Shown here in pieces: positions 1 through 6,973 of a DNA stretch of 43,036 nucleotides (positions are counted from its first letter, which is position 1; each line of letters starts with the position of its first letter). Both the position numbers and the translations under genes were made by a program. The notes below the pieces were generated by a model, which saw only the letters and a list, made by a program, of their open reading frames with translations, did no database searches and had not been told where the DNA came from. This DNA is from Pseudomonadota bacterium (lineage in GTDB: Bacteria > Pseudomonadota > Alphaproteobacteria > Rhodospirillales > Magnetospirillaceae): NCBI GenBank assembly GCA_023458315.1, contig JAEXAH010000121.1, forward strand, positions 1 through 43,036, in the 5' to 3' direction.

Positions 1-2
1 GG

Positions 3-1085
3 GGGGCCTTGTGGGCCGGTGGGGCGGGGCGGCCCCCCCCCCGCCTGGGTTATCGCGTCCACGTCTTCTGCCCCGAGGCCGACAGCCCCACCGAACAGGT
101 GACGGCGGCGGCCACGGTGGCCGAATACACCGATCTGAAAGCCCTGGAAGCCTTTGCCCGCGCCGTCGACGTGGTGACGTTCGAGTTCGAGAACATCCCG
201 GCCGAAAGCGTGCGCCTGCTGTCCGGTCTGGTGCCGGTGCGGCCCGGCTGGCAGGTGCTGGAGGTGGCGCAGGACCGCATCGCCGAAAAGACCTTCTTCA
301 ACTCCATCGGCATCGAGACGGCGCCGTGGGCCAAGGTCGGCAGCGCCGCCGAACTGGCGGACGCGGTGGCCAGGCTGGGCCACCCGTCGTCGGCGGAGCC
401 GACAAATCAAGAAGCCGTGGCCGAACGGCCGCTGGGCGTGCTGAAGACCACCCGCTTCGGCTATGACGGCAAGGGGCAGGTCAAGATCACCGCCGACACC
501 GATCTGGGCGAGGCATGGGAATCCCTGAATACCGGTGAAGCCATCCTGGAAGGCTTCATCGATTTCGCGGGCGAGATCTCGGTGATCGTGGCGCGCGGCC
601 CGGACGGCGCCTCGGCCACCTTCGATCCGGCGTGGAACGTCCACACCAATCACATCCTGGACACCACCACCGTCCCCGCCCCCATCCCCCGCACCCTGGC
701 CGAAGCCGCCATGGCCGCCGCCCACAAGGTGGCCGGGGCGCTGGATCTGGTCGGCCTGCTGGCGGTCGAGATGTTCGTCACCAAGGACGGCCATCTGCTG
801 GCCAACGAAATGGCGCCGCGCCCGCACAATTCCGGCCACTGGACCATCGACGCCTGCGTCACCGACCAGTTCGAGCAATTCGTGCGCGCCGTCTGCGGCC
901 TGCCGCTGGGCAGCCCGGAACGCCATTCCGACGCCATCATGAAGAATCTGATCGGCGACGACGTGCACGACTGGCCCGACATCCTGAAGGACCCGGTGGC
1001 CAAGCTGCACCTGTACGGCAAGGCCGAGGCCCGCTCGGGCCGCAAGATGGGCCACGTCACCCATCTCAGTCCGCGCAAGCTGTGA
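3..1085 (+). CDS. purK: N5-carboxyaminoimidazole ribonucleotide synthase PurK, 5' end missing
   Basis: ATP-grasp enzyme of de novo purine synthesis that carboxylates AIR to N5-CAIR with ATP and bicarbonate, in the cytosol. Visible family blocks are LKTTRFGYDGKGQ (ATP-grasp), the EISVIVARGPDG strand, the metal/ATP block AVEMFVTKDGHLLANEMAPRPHNSGHWT, and NLIGDDVHDW near the C-terminus. The N-terminal nucleotide-binding segment (a GGGQLGRM-type motif) is absent. In its place lie runs of G and C, and recognisable protein starts only at RLGYRVHVF. The true start is therefore upstream of the window or destroyed by poor sequence at the contig edge. An insertion of roughly 15 residues (HPSSAEPTNQEAVAERP) sits just before LKTTR, where relatives have a tight turn. 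purE would be expected just upstream. Confidence 0.93.
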   Translation, partial: GALWAGGAGRPPPRLGYRVHVFCPEADSPTEQVTAAATVAEYTDLKALEAFARAVDVVTFEFENIPAESVRLLSGLVPVRPGWQVLEVAQDRIAEKTFFNSIGIETAPWAKVGSAAELADAVARLGHPSSAEPTNQEAVAERPLGVLKTTRFGYDGKGQVKITADTDLGEAWESLNTGEAILEGFIDFAGEISVIVARGPDGASATFDPAWNVHTNHILDTTTVPAPIPRTLAEAAMAAAHKVAGALDLVGLLAVEMFVTKDGHLLANEMAPRPHNSGHWTIDACVTDQFEQFVRAVCGLPLGSPERHSDAIMKNLIGDDVHDWPDILKDPVAKLHLYGKAEARSGRKMGHVTHLSPRKL

Positions 1086-1156
1086 TCCATGACCATTCCG
1101 TGAGGGCGGCGATTGGGCATTGACGCCCACCCCGCCTTACGGGATTGTCCTTTGGT

Positions 1157-1306
1157 ATGAAACGGCGCGACACTTTCTTGATCGCCGCGCTTGAAAATCG
1201 GGGTTCGTTGACCGAGATCATCGCCGCGCGCACGGCGAGCGGATATAAGAGTGCGCGAGCATCGTCGGACGGTTCGGAGCGGGCAGGTCACTCTTGGAAG
1301 ATATGA
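1157..1306 (+). CDS. possible 49-residue small ORF overlapping the dedA start
   Basis: An ATG at 1157 opens a 49-codon frame (MKRRDTFLIAALENRG...) that ends with TGA at 1304-1306. That stop overlaps an in-frame dedA ATG at 1303 as ATGA, an arrangement typical of translational coupling. Against it: no convincing Shine-Dalgarno lies ahead of 1157, third-position GC is clearly lower than in neighbouring genes, and I recognise no family. It could be a regulatory upstream ORF or chance. Confidence 0.22.
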   Translation: MKRRDTFLIAALENRGSLTEIIAARTASGYKSARASSDGSERAGHSWKI

Positions 1307-1932
1307 TCCTTCGGCTTGTCGCCGAGTACCATTACCTGACCTACCTGCTGGTGCTGGTCGCCACCTTCGTCGAAGGTGAAACCATCGTCATCCTGCTGGG
1401 CGCCGCCAAATCGGCGGGCGAACTGCCGCTGAACGTCGAATTGCTGGCCCTGGCCGCCTTCACCGGCAGCTTCTGCGGCGACCAGCTTTACTACTTCATC
1501 GGCCGACGCTATGGCGCGCCGCTGCTGAATCGCTGGCCCACCCTGGGCCACAAGATCGAGTGGGCCTTCCAACTGGTGAAGGACCACCCCACCCTGTTCA
1601 TCCTGTCGTTCCGCTTCATCTACGGCATCCGCAACATCGCCCCCTTCGTCATCGGCATCTCGGGGGTATCGCGCCTGCGCTATCTGGTGCTGAACTTCAT
1701 CGCCGCCATGGTGTGGGCGCACAGCTTCGCCTGGGGCGGCTATTGGCTGGGCAAGGCCCTGGCCATGTGGCTGGGCGAGAACAAGTGGTACGCGCTGCTG
1801 GGCTTCTTCGGCCTGGCCCTGGTGATCGGCTTCCTCGGCTACATCAAGCAAAAGCGCAAGCTGCGGGCGCTGGAAGCCAAGGAACAGGCCGAAGGGCTCT
1901 GCGTCCCGCCCTCCGCCACCGCTCAGGACTGA
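1294..1932 (+). CDS. DedA/SNARE-associated family inner-membrane protein
   Basis: A 212-residue polytopic membrane protein of the DedA superfamily, whose members act as lipid or undecaprenyl-phosphate flippases and support membrane homeostasis. The acidic pair in the first hydrophobic segment (VATFVEGET), the amphipathic block GDQLYYFIGRRYG and the core motif FRFIYGIRNIAPFVIGISGV are all present and match the family. The C-terminus is Lys-rich and cytosolic. The start is uncertain: a TTG at 1294 gives MEDMILRL and an ATG at 1303 gives MILRL. The ATG overlaps the stop of a possible small upstream ORF. The gene stands alone and converges on coq9, 29 bp away. The exact substrate cannot be told from sequence. 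Confidence 0.88.
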   Translation: MEDMILRLVAEYHYLTYLLVLVATFVEGETIVILLGAAKSAGELPLNVELLALAAFTGSFCGDQLYYFIGRRYGAPLLNRWPTLGHKIEWAFQLVKDHPTLFILSFRFIYGIRNIAPFVIGISGVSRLRYLVLNFIAAMVWAHSFAWGGYWLGKALAMWLGENKWYALLGFFGLALVIGFLGYIKQKRKLRALEAKEQAEGLCVPPSATAQD

Positions 1933-1961
1933 CGCGGCGCTGACGGAGTTTTTCCGCGACC

Positions 1962-2582
1962 CTAAATCCCGCGCGGCATCCCGACACCTTTGGCGCAATC
2001 ACCCAGCCACGCCTGAGCACGCTTGCGCAGGCTGGTGACGCGGCCGACATCGGCCAGACGGCGGCGCAGGAAGGCTTGGGTTTCAACGCAATCGTCGGAT
2101 TCGTCGTCCAGCCAGAACAGCATGGCGGCCGAATAGACCGCGCCCAGGGTGGCGCGACGGGTGTACCACGAGAAATCGGCGGAATTGTCCCCGGCCACAC
2201 GCCACACCGCGTCCACGGTGCGGGCGGTGGCGCGGGCGGCGGTCAGCGGGTTGAGGGCCAGGACGGCCAGGGCGCGGCGGATGGCCTCGCGGTGCGGCGC
2301 CCAGCGGCGGAACCGGCAATCCAGCAGGGCGAAAACCCGGTCGGGCAACCGCATCGCCGTCAGATCCAGCCCGGCCACGTCCTGTTCCATCAGGCGGTCG
2401 GCCAGATCGACGAAATGTTCCACCGCCGCCGACGGCCCGGCCATGAAGGCGCGCTCGGCCATGGTGGCGTCCAGATCCAGTTCCCGCGCGGCGGTTTCCA
2501 GGGTGCGCGGGGTCCACCCCTCGAACACCGCATGGGGCAGTGCCGCCAGCACCAGACGATCACGAATATCGTGGAAATCCAT
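1962..2582 (-). CDS. COQ9 family ubiquinone-biosynthesis lipid-binding protein
   Basis: A 206-residue helical protein of the COQ9 family. COQ9 binds isoprenoid lipid and presents ubiquinone intermediates to the modifying enzymes (COQ7 in eukaryotes); the bacterial role is inferred by homology. The family signature is the C-terminal block WYTRRATLGAVYSAAMLFWLDD, followed by an Asp-rich turn and a last helix. The N-terminal third resembles a TetR-like helical bundle, as in other COQ9 proteins. The start at 2582 (MDFHDIRD) lies 4 nt beyond the def stop, so the two form one transcription unit, def-coq9. A longer in-frame extension would run back into def and is unlikely. Confidence 0.88.
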   Translation of the reverse strand: MDFHDIRDRLVLAALPHAVFEGWTPRTLETAARELDLDATMAERAFMAGPSAAVEHFVDLADRLMEQDVAGLDLTAMRLPDRVFALLDCRFRRWAPHREAIRRALAVLALNPLTAARATARTVDAVWRVAGDNSADFSWYTRRATLGAVYSAAMLFWLDDESDDCVETQAFLRRRLADVGRVTSLRKRAQAWLGDCAKGVGMPRGI

Positions 2583-2586
2583 GCCT

Positions 2587-3108
2587 TCACTCCTGTTCCA
2601 GACCGCGCCGCACTTCCTCGACAAAGCCGAAGCGGCCCAAATCGGTCATGCGTTGCGGGTACAGCACGCCGTCCAGATGGTCGCATTCGTGCTGCACCAC
2701 CCGGGCGTGGAAGCCCTCGGCCTCCCGCTCCACCAACCGCCCGTCGCGGTCCAACCCGCCATAGCGGATGCGCCGCCAGCGCGGCACCGCCCCGGTCAGG
2801 CCCGGCAACGACAGGCAGCCTTCGTATCCCACTTGGCTGTCAGCGTCGAGAGGTTCAATCCCCGGATTGCCCAACACGGTCAACGGCACCGCCGCGTCGC
2901 CGGTGCGCGCCGCCGGGGCGTGGAAGATCACCAGACGCAGCGGCACATGAACCTGCGGCGCCGCCAATCCGGCGGCACCCGCATCGCGCATGGTGTCAAT
3001 CATGTCGTCGATCAGCCGCTGCACCTCGGGCGCCGCCATGTCGGCCACCGGCTCGGCCACACGGGCCAGCACCGGGTGCCCCATGCGGGCGATTTTCAAA
3101 ATTGCCAT
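2587..3108 (-). CDS. def: peptide deformylase
   Basis: A 173-residue metalloenzyme that removes the N-formyl group from nascent proteins. All three family motifs are visible: motif 1 as AAGLAAPQ (the usual first Gly is Ala), motif 2 as EGCLSLPG with the metal-binding Cys, and motif 3 as QHECDHLDG with the two metal-binding His and the catalytic Glu. Length is normal. ATG at 3108 is the only start that gives the family N-terminus (MAILKIARMGHPVL). The gene is divergent from rpsU across 118 bp and is followed 4 nt later by coq9. The slightly divergent motif 1 could mean a secondary deformylase, but all catalytic residues are kept. Confidence 0.95.
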   Translation of the reverse strand: MAILKIARMGHPVLARVAEPVADMAAPEVQRLIDDMIDTMRDAGAAGLAAPQVHVPLRLVIFHAPAARTGDAAVPLTVLGNPGIEPLDADSQVGYEGCLSLPGLTGAVPRWRRIRYGGLDRDGRLVEREAEGFHARVVQHECDHLDGVLYPQRMTDLGRFGFVEEVRRGLEQE

Positions 3109-3226
3109 TTTTTCCGATGAGTCCTCTTGAGCTTGACCGCCGACTGTGCTACCTAGGCTTCCTTCCCGGACGGCATTCGTGTCGTGCGACGGGGTTCTAT
3201 TCAGCGTAGAGGAGCTGAGACACAAC

Positions 3227-3430
3227 GTGCAAGTTCTCGTTCGTGACAACAACGTCGACCAGGCCCTGAAGGCGCTCAAGAAGAAGATGCAGCGCGAGGG
3301 CGTGTTCCGTGAGATGAAGCTGCGCCGCAATTACGAGAAGCCCTCGGAGCGCCGCGCCCGCGAGAAGGCCGAGGCCGTGCGCCGCGCCCGCAAGCTGGAG
3401 CGCAAGCGCCTGGAGCGTGAAGGCTTCTAA
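3227..3430 (+). CDS. rpsU: 30S ribosomal protein S21
   Basis: A 67-residue basic protein of the small ribosomal subunit (bS21), needed for mRNA base-pairing with 16S rRNA in initiation. The sequence from VQVLVRDNNVDQALKALKKK onward matches S21 over its full length, and the Arg/Lys/Glu-rich C-terminal helix is typical. The start is GTG at 3227, which is where the family begins. Upstream in-frame codons give no S21 sequence. A purine-rich AGAGGAG lies 12 nt before it. A weak sigma-70-like pair may sit at 3127-3132 and 3150-3155, but the -10 is poor. A strong hairpin lies 110 bp downstream. Confidence 0.96.
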   Translation: MQVLVRDNNVDQALKALKKKMQREGVFREMKLRRNYEKPSERRAREKAEAVRRARKLERKRLEREGF

Positions 3431-3806
3431 GGCGACAGCCGCCCGCGATTGTCGGCGGCCCTTGGCAAGTCTCCTCTACCCTCTCTGACCGGATTGAAAA
3501 ATTCGGCCCCGAGAGACAAGGACTGACCAAAGTCAATTGCGCAAGAGCGCCGCGATGCCATCATCGCGGCGCTCTTGGCGTTTGGCCTCCCTGTTGGCTC
3601 GGGCATCTCCCCCTGTCCCCGTCCCCCCGATCGATGGGGACGCCAACGCCAAGAGACCTGATATGAATGCCTGAAAAATAGGCATTGAATATCATTCTTA
3701 TGGCATGCCTCTTTGTCAGGCAGCCATGCGCCTTACGCAGTGGACCCTATACGCACAGACCTCTATACGGTAAGTAACCGAGCGTTACTGACCCGTGAGA
3801 GGTCCC
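3431..3806. other. 376-bp intergenic region with several inverted repeats
   Basis: No gene is seen here. The region holds a perfect 16-bp hairpin (3542-3577), a 6-bp hairpin gtcccc/ggggac (3621-3626 and 3636-3641), a segment at 3645-3655 complementary to 3572-3582 (the outer part of the big hairpin's 3' arm plus the five bases after it), a 7-bp inverted repeat aatgcct/aggcatt (3666-3672 and 3680-3686) in an AT-richer patch, a direct repeat ctatacg near 3748 and 3763, and agtaac/gttact (3773-3778 and 3784-3789) just before the next gene. The last three are plausible operator or promoter elements for the downstream sensor gene. Confidence 0.5.
3542..3577 (+). terminator. perfect 16-bp hairpin downstream of rpsU
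   Basis: Arms 3542-3557 and 3562-3577 are exact reverse complements with a 4-nt loop (ccat). The tail is only modestly T-rich (tttggcc), so it may end transcription from rpsU or act as a stable RNA element. The outer part of its 3' arm can alternatively pair with 3645-3655. Confidence 0.5.
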
Positions 3807-4844
3807 ATGGCTTCCGTCGCCCATCTGCTGGAAATAACCAATACCGTCGCGGTCGAAACCGACCAGAAGATCGACCGCATCCACGGCATCACGCGACGTT
3901 CGCGCATGCTGGCACTGAACGCCTCGATCGAGGCGCAGCGCGTCGGCCAGTTGGGCCGCGGCTTCGCCGTGGTCGCCGACGAGGTCAAGGCCATCTCGGC
4001 CGAGATTTCCCAAGTCACCGATTCCCTGCGCGGCGAACTCAAGGGCAAGCTGGCGACCCTGTCCGATTTCGGCCGCTCGCTGGCCGCCGAGGTCGAGCGG
4101 GTGCGCGGCGAGCGGTTGGCCGATCTGGCGCACAACGCCGTCGAGATCGCCGACCGCAACCTCTATGAACGCTCGTGCGATGTCCGCTGGTGGGCCACCG
4201 ATCAGGCGGTGGTCGATTGCGCCGCCAACCCCGAAGACCAGGGCCACGCCCGCCACGCCGCCAAGCGGCTGGGGGTGATCCTGGCGTCCTATACGGTCTA
4301 TCTGGATCTGTGGGTGGCCGATGCCTCGGGCCGCGTCATCGCCAACGGCCGCCCCGGCCGTTATCCCGGCGTGGTCGGCACCGACGTGTCCGACGAACAA
4401 TGGTTCAAGGACGCCATGGCCACCCGCGACGGCGGCGAATTCGCCGTGGCCGACATCACCCACAACCGCAGCCTGGACAACGCGGTGGTCGCCACCTACG
4501 CCACCGCCATCCGCGCCGACGGCGAAAACAACGGCGCCCCCATCGGCGCCCTGGGCATCTTTTTCGACTGGCAGGCCCAGGGCCGCTCCATCGTCGAGGG
4601 CGTGCGCCTGGCCCCCGAGGAACGGGCCAAAAGCCGCTGCCTGATCATCGACCGCAACCACCGCATCATCGCCGATTCGGCGGGCTCCAGCGACCTGAAC
4701 GAAACCTTCCGCCTGGACACCCGGGGCGGCGAACGCGGCTATTACGTGGACGGCCTGGGCAACACCGTCGGCTATGCCCTGACCCCCGGCTACGAAACCT
4801 ATGAAGGGCTGGGCTGGTACGGCGTGATCCTTCAGGGCGAATAG
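3807..4844 (+). CDS. soluble receptor-like protein: MCP signalling tip followed by Cache-like sensor
   Basis: A 345-residue protein with no signal peptide or membrane segment. Residues 10-70 carry the methyl-accepting chemotaxis hairpin tip (SRMLALNASIEAQRVGQ, then RGFAVVADEVKAIS), the region that contacts CheW and CheA in chemoreceptors. Residues about 80-160 are helical. Residues 160-345 look like a Cache-type sensor: LDLWVADASGRVIANG, GTDVSDEQWFKDAM, FAVADITHN, then a second strand-rich part (CLIIDRNHRIIADSAG). This is the reverse of the usual order, and the signalling hairpin is very short. ATG at 3807 follows GAGAGG. It stands alone with a strong terminator behind it. Likely a cytosolic signal-transduction protein; the ligand is unknown. 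Confidence 0.8.
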   Translation: MASVAHLLEITNTVAVETDQKIDRIHGITRRSRMLALNASIEAQRVGQLGRGFAVVADEVKAISAEISQVTDSLRGELKGKLATLSDFGRSLAAEVERVRGERLADLAHNAVEIADRNLYERSCDVRWWATDQAVVDCAANPEDQGHARHAAKRLGVILASYTVYLDLWVADASGRVIANGRPGRYPGVVGTDVSDEQWFKDAMATRDGGEFAVADITHNRSLDNAVVATYATAIRADGENNGAPIGALGIFFDWQAQGRSIVEGVRLAPEERAKSRCLIIDRNHRIIADSAGSSDLNETFRLDTRGGERGYYVDGLGNTVGYALTPGYETYEGLGWYGVILQGE

Positions 4845-4856
4845 CCTGCCCCCATC

Positions 4857-4900
4857 ACGAAAACGGCCCCCTTCGCAGCGCGGAGGGGGCCGTTTTCGTT
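4857..4900 (+). terminator. rho-independent terminator, probably bidirectional
   Basis: Arms 4857-4871 and 4885-4899 are perfect 15-bp reverse complements (acgaaaacggccccc and its complement) and include A- and T-tracts, so the hairpin works in both directions. It ends the receptor-like gene on the plus strand and the small secreted-protein gene (stop at 4905) on the minus strand. Confidence 0.9.
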
Positions 4901-4904
4901 TGGA

Positions 4905-5030
4905 CTATTTCCGGCAGGTCTTGTGCACGGCGATGCAGCTTTTGCCGCACGGCTTACCCTTGGTGCAGTTCTTGGCCAAGGCCGGAGAAACCAGCGACAA
5001 TGCCAGCACGACAGCAACGAATAGCTTCAT
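4905..5030 (-). CDS. 41-residue secreted cysteine-rich peptide
   Basis: Encodes a short signal peptide (MKLFVAVVLALSLVSPALA, cleavage after AxA) and a mature peptide of only about 22 residues with four cysteines (KNCTKGKPCGKSCIAVHKTC). It is basic and probably disulfide-bonded in the periplasm or outside. The start at 5030 is supported by a strong Shine-Dalgarno, GGGAGG, 6 nt upstream, and by a sigma-70-like promoter at 5055-5083. The C-K-G-K-x-C-G-x-S-C-I pattern recurs in small exported proteins I recall as uncharacterised; I assign no function. It is a single-gene unit between two terminators. Confidence 0.75.
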   Translation of the reverse strand: MKLFVAVVLALSLVSPALAKNCTKGKPCGKSCIAVHKTCRK

Positions 5031-5054
5031 GTGCCACCTCCCGCAATGCAATTT

Positions 5055-5083
5055 TACATAGCATTTTGAAGGGGTATTAACAA
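5055..5083 (-). promoter_or_regulatory. sigma-70-type promoter of the small secreted peptide
   Basis: On the minus strand TTGTTA (5078-5083) is followed after exactly 17 nt by TATGTA (5055-5060), about 25 nt ahead of the start codon, leaving room for the GGGAGG ribosome site. Confidence 0.5.
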
Positions 5084-5089
5084 TGAAAA

Positions 5090-5125
5090 CGGGCCGCACC
5101 TTCTGGTGCGGCCCGCCTATTTTTT
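5090..5125 (-). terminator. terminator of the pnt operon
   Basis: Arms 5090-5100 and 5105-5115 form a perfect 11-bp GC-rich stem with loop ttct. It is followed by T6 on the plus strand and by gttttc on the minus strand, so it can end pntB transcripts and insulate the small gene beyond. Confidence 0.8.
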
Positions 5126-5145
5126 AGTCAGCCTTGAAATACCCC

Positions 5146-6546
5146 TCAGCCCAGGGCCGAGACGATTTCCTCGGTGACTTTCTTGGCGTCGCCGAACAGC
5201 ATCATGGTGTTGGGACGGAAGAACAGTTCGTTGTCCACACCGGCATAACCGGACGCCATGGACCGCTTGATGAACAGCACCGTCTTGGCCTTTTCCACAT
5301 CCAGGATGGGCATGCCGTAGATGGCGCTGGTCGGATCGGTCTTGGCCGCCGGGTTGGTGACGTCGTTGGCGCCGATGACGAAGGCCACGTCGGCGGTGCC
5401 GAATTCGTGGTTGATCTCCTCCAGCTCGAACACCTCGTCATAGGGCACGTTGGCTTCGGCCAGCAGCACGTTCATGTGGCCGGGCATACGGCCCGCGACC
5501 GGGTGGATGGCGTAACGGACGTCCACGCCTTCCTTCTTCAGCATGTCGGCCATTTCGCGCAGGGCGTGCTGGGCCTGGGCCACCGCCATGCCGTAGCCCG
5601 GCACGATGATGACCTTGGACGAGTTCTTCATGATGAAGGCCGCATCGTCGGCCGAACCGGCCTTGACCGCCTTGTCGCCGCCAGCGCCGCCCGGACCGGC
5701 CGCCGCCGAGGTTTCGCCGCCGAAGCCGCCCAGGATGACGTTGAAGATCGAGCGGTTCATGCCCTTGCACATGATGTAGGACAGGATGGCGCCCGACGAG
5801 CCGACCAGCGCGCCGACGATGATCAGCAGCGGGTTGTGCAGGGTGAAACCGATACCGGCCGCCGCCCAGCCCGAATACGAGTTGAGCATGGACACCACCA
5901 CCGGCATGTCGGCGCCGCCGATGGGCAGGATCAGCAGCAGGCCCAGGGCCAGGGCGATGACGGTGATGGCGACGAACAGCGTCACCGAATCGGCGCCCAG
6001 CGAGAACAGGCCGATCAGCACCGCCATCAGGATGCCCAGACCGGCATTCAGCGGATGTTGCAGCGGGAACACCAGCGGCTTGCCGGACACCAGGCCCTGC
6101 AACTTGCCGAAGGCGACCAGCGAACCGGTGAAGGTGATGGCGCCGATGGCCACGCCCAGGCTCATCTCGATCTTCGAGGCGATCTTGATGGTGCCCTCGG
6201 GCGACAGGATGCCATAGGCTTCGGGCGCCGCCAGGGCGGCCGCGGCCACGAACACCGCCGCCAGACCGACCAGCGAGTGGAACGCCGCCACCAATTGCGG
6301 CAGGGCGGTCATCTCGATCTTCTTGGCGACCACATAGCCGATGCCGCCGCCGATGGCGATGCCCAGCGGAATCAGCAGCCACGAGGTGTGCGGCGAGATC
6401 AGGGTGGTGACGATGGCCACGGCCATGCCGGCCATGCCCCAGCGGTTGCCCCCTTGCGAGGTTTCCGGGCTGGACAGGCCGCGCAGCGCCATGATCATGC
6501 AGACGCCGGCGATCAGATACGCGAATTGCGTGAGATTCTCAGACAT
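5146..6546 (-). CDS. pntB: NAD(P) transhydrogenase subunit beta
   Basis: 466-residue membrane subunit of the proton-translocating transhydrogenase, which uses the proton-motive force to reduce NADP+ with NADH. The N-terminal half (to about residue 260) is a bundle of hydrophobic helices (domain II). The C-terminal part is the NADP(H)-binding domain III with the fingerprint VPGYGMAVAQAQ, then YAIHPVAGRMPGHMNVLLAEA and VIGANDVTNPAA, all diagnostic. The linker near residues 275-300 is Gly/Ala-rich. It is the last gene of pntAA-pntAB-pntB, 12 bp after pntAB, and is closed by a hairpin terminator at 5090-5125. Confidence 0.97.
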   Translation of the reverse strand: MSENLTQFAYLIAGVCMIMALRGLSSPETSQGGNRWGMAGMAVAIVTTLISPHTSWLLIPLGIAIGGGIGYVVAKKIEMTALPQLVAAFHSLVGLAAVFVAAAALAAPEAYGILSPEGTIKIASKIEMSLGVAIGAITFTGSLVAFGKLQGLVSGKPLVFPLQHPLNAGLGILMAVLIGLFSLGADSVTLFVAITVIALALGLLLILPIGGADMPVVVSMLNSYSGWAAAGIGFTLHNPLLIIVGALVGSSGAILSYIMCKGMNRSIFNVILGGFGGETSAAAGPGGAGGDKAVKAGSADDAAFIMKNSSKVIIVPGYGMAVAQAQHALREMADMLKKEGVDVRYAIHPVAGRMPGHMNVLLAEANVPYDEVFELEEINHEFGTADVAFVIGANDVTNPAAKTDPTSAIYGMPILDVEKAKTVLFIKRSMASGYAGVDNELFFRPNTMMLFGDAKKVTEEIVSALG

Positions 6547-6558
6547 GTCGCCGTCCCC

Positions 6559-6960
6559 TTACTTCTGCTTCTTCTTGAACATGGACAGCATGCGCTGCGT
6601 GACCAGGAATCCGCCGAAGATGTTGATGGAGGCCAGGATCACGGCCAGGAAGCCCAACAGCTTGGAGGCGAACACGTCGGTCGACGCGGCGATCAGCGCG
6701 CCGACGATGATCACCGACGACACCGCGTTGGTGACGGCCATCAGCGGCGAATGCAGGGCGGGCGTCACCCGCCACACCACGTAATAGCCGACGAAGCAGG
6801 CCAGCACGAACACGGTGAACAGGCCCATGAAGCCCATGCCATGTTCGGCGCCCACCGTCAGTTGGGTGGTCTGGTTGGCCAGCAGGGCGGCCTTGGCGGC
6901 CAGGGCCTGGGCCTCGGTCGCCAATTGCGCGGCGGCCTCGACGATATCCTTGGGGTCCAT
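6559..6960 (-). CDS. pntAB: NAD(P) transhydrogenase subunit alpha part 2
   Basis: 133-residue membrane piece of the alpha subunit, separate from the NAD-binding part as in Rhodospirillum rubrum. After an Ala/Gln-rich N-terminal helix come four hydrophobic segments: GLFTVFVLACFVGYYVVW, the HSPLMAVTNAVSSVIIVGAL segment, LLGFLAVILASINIFGGFLV, and a short one. It ends in a basic tail (MLSMFKKKQK). The HSPLMAVTNAVS motif is typical of domain II. ATG at 6960 has an excellent Shine-Dalgarno (GAGGAGG). It lies 13 bp after pntAA and 12 bp before pntB. Confidence 0.96.
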   Translation of the reverse strand: MDPKDIVEAAAQLATEAQALAAKAALLANQTTQLTVGAEHGMGFMGLFTVFVLACFVGYYVVWRVTPALHSPLMAVTNAVSSVIIVGALIAASTDVFASKLLGFLAVILASINIFGGFLVTQRMLSMFKKKQK

Positions 6961-6973
6961 TGTCCTTGCCTCC

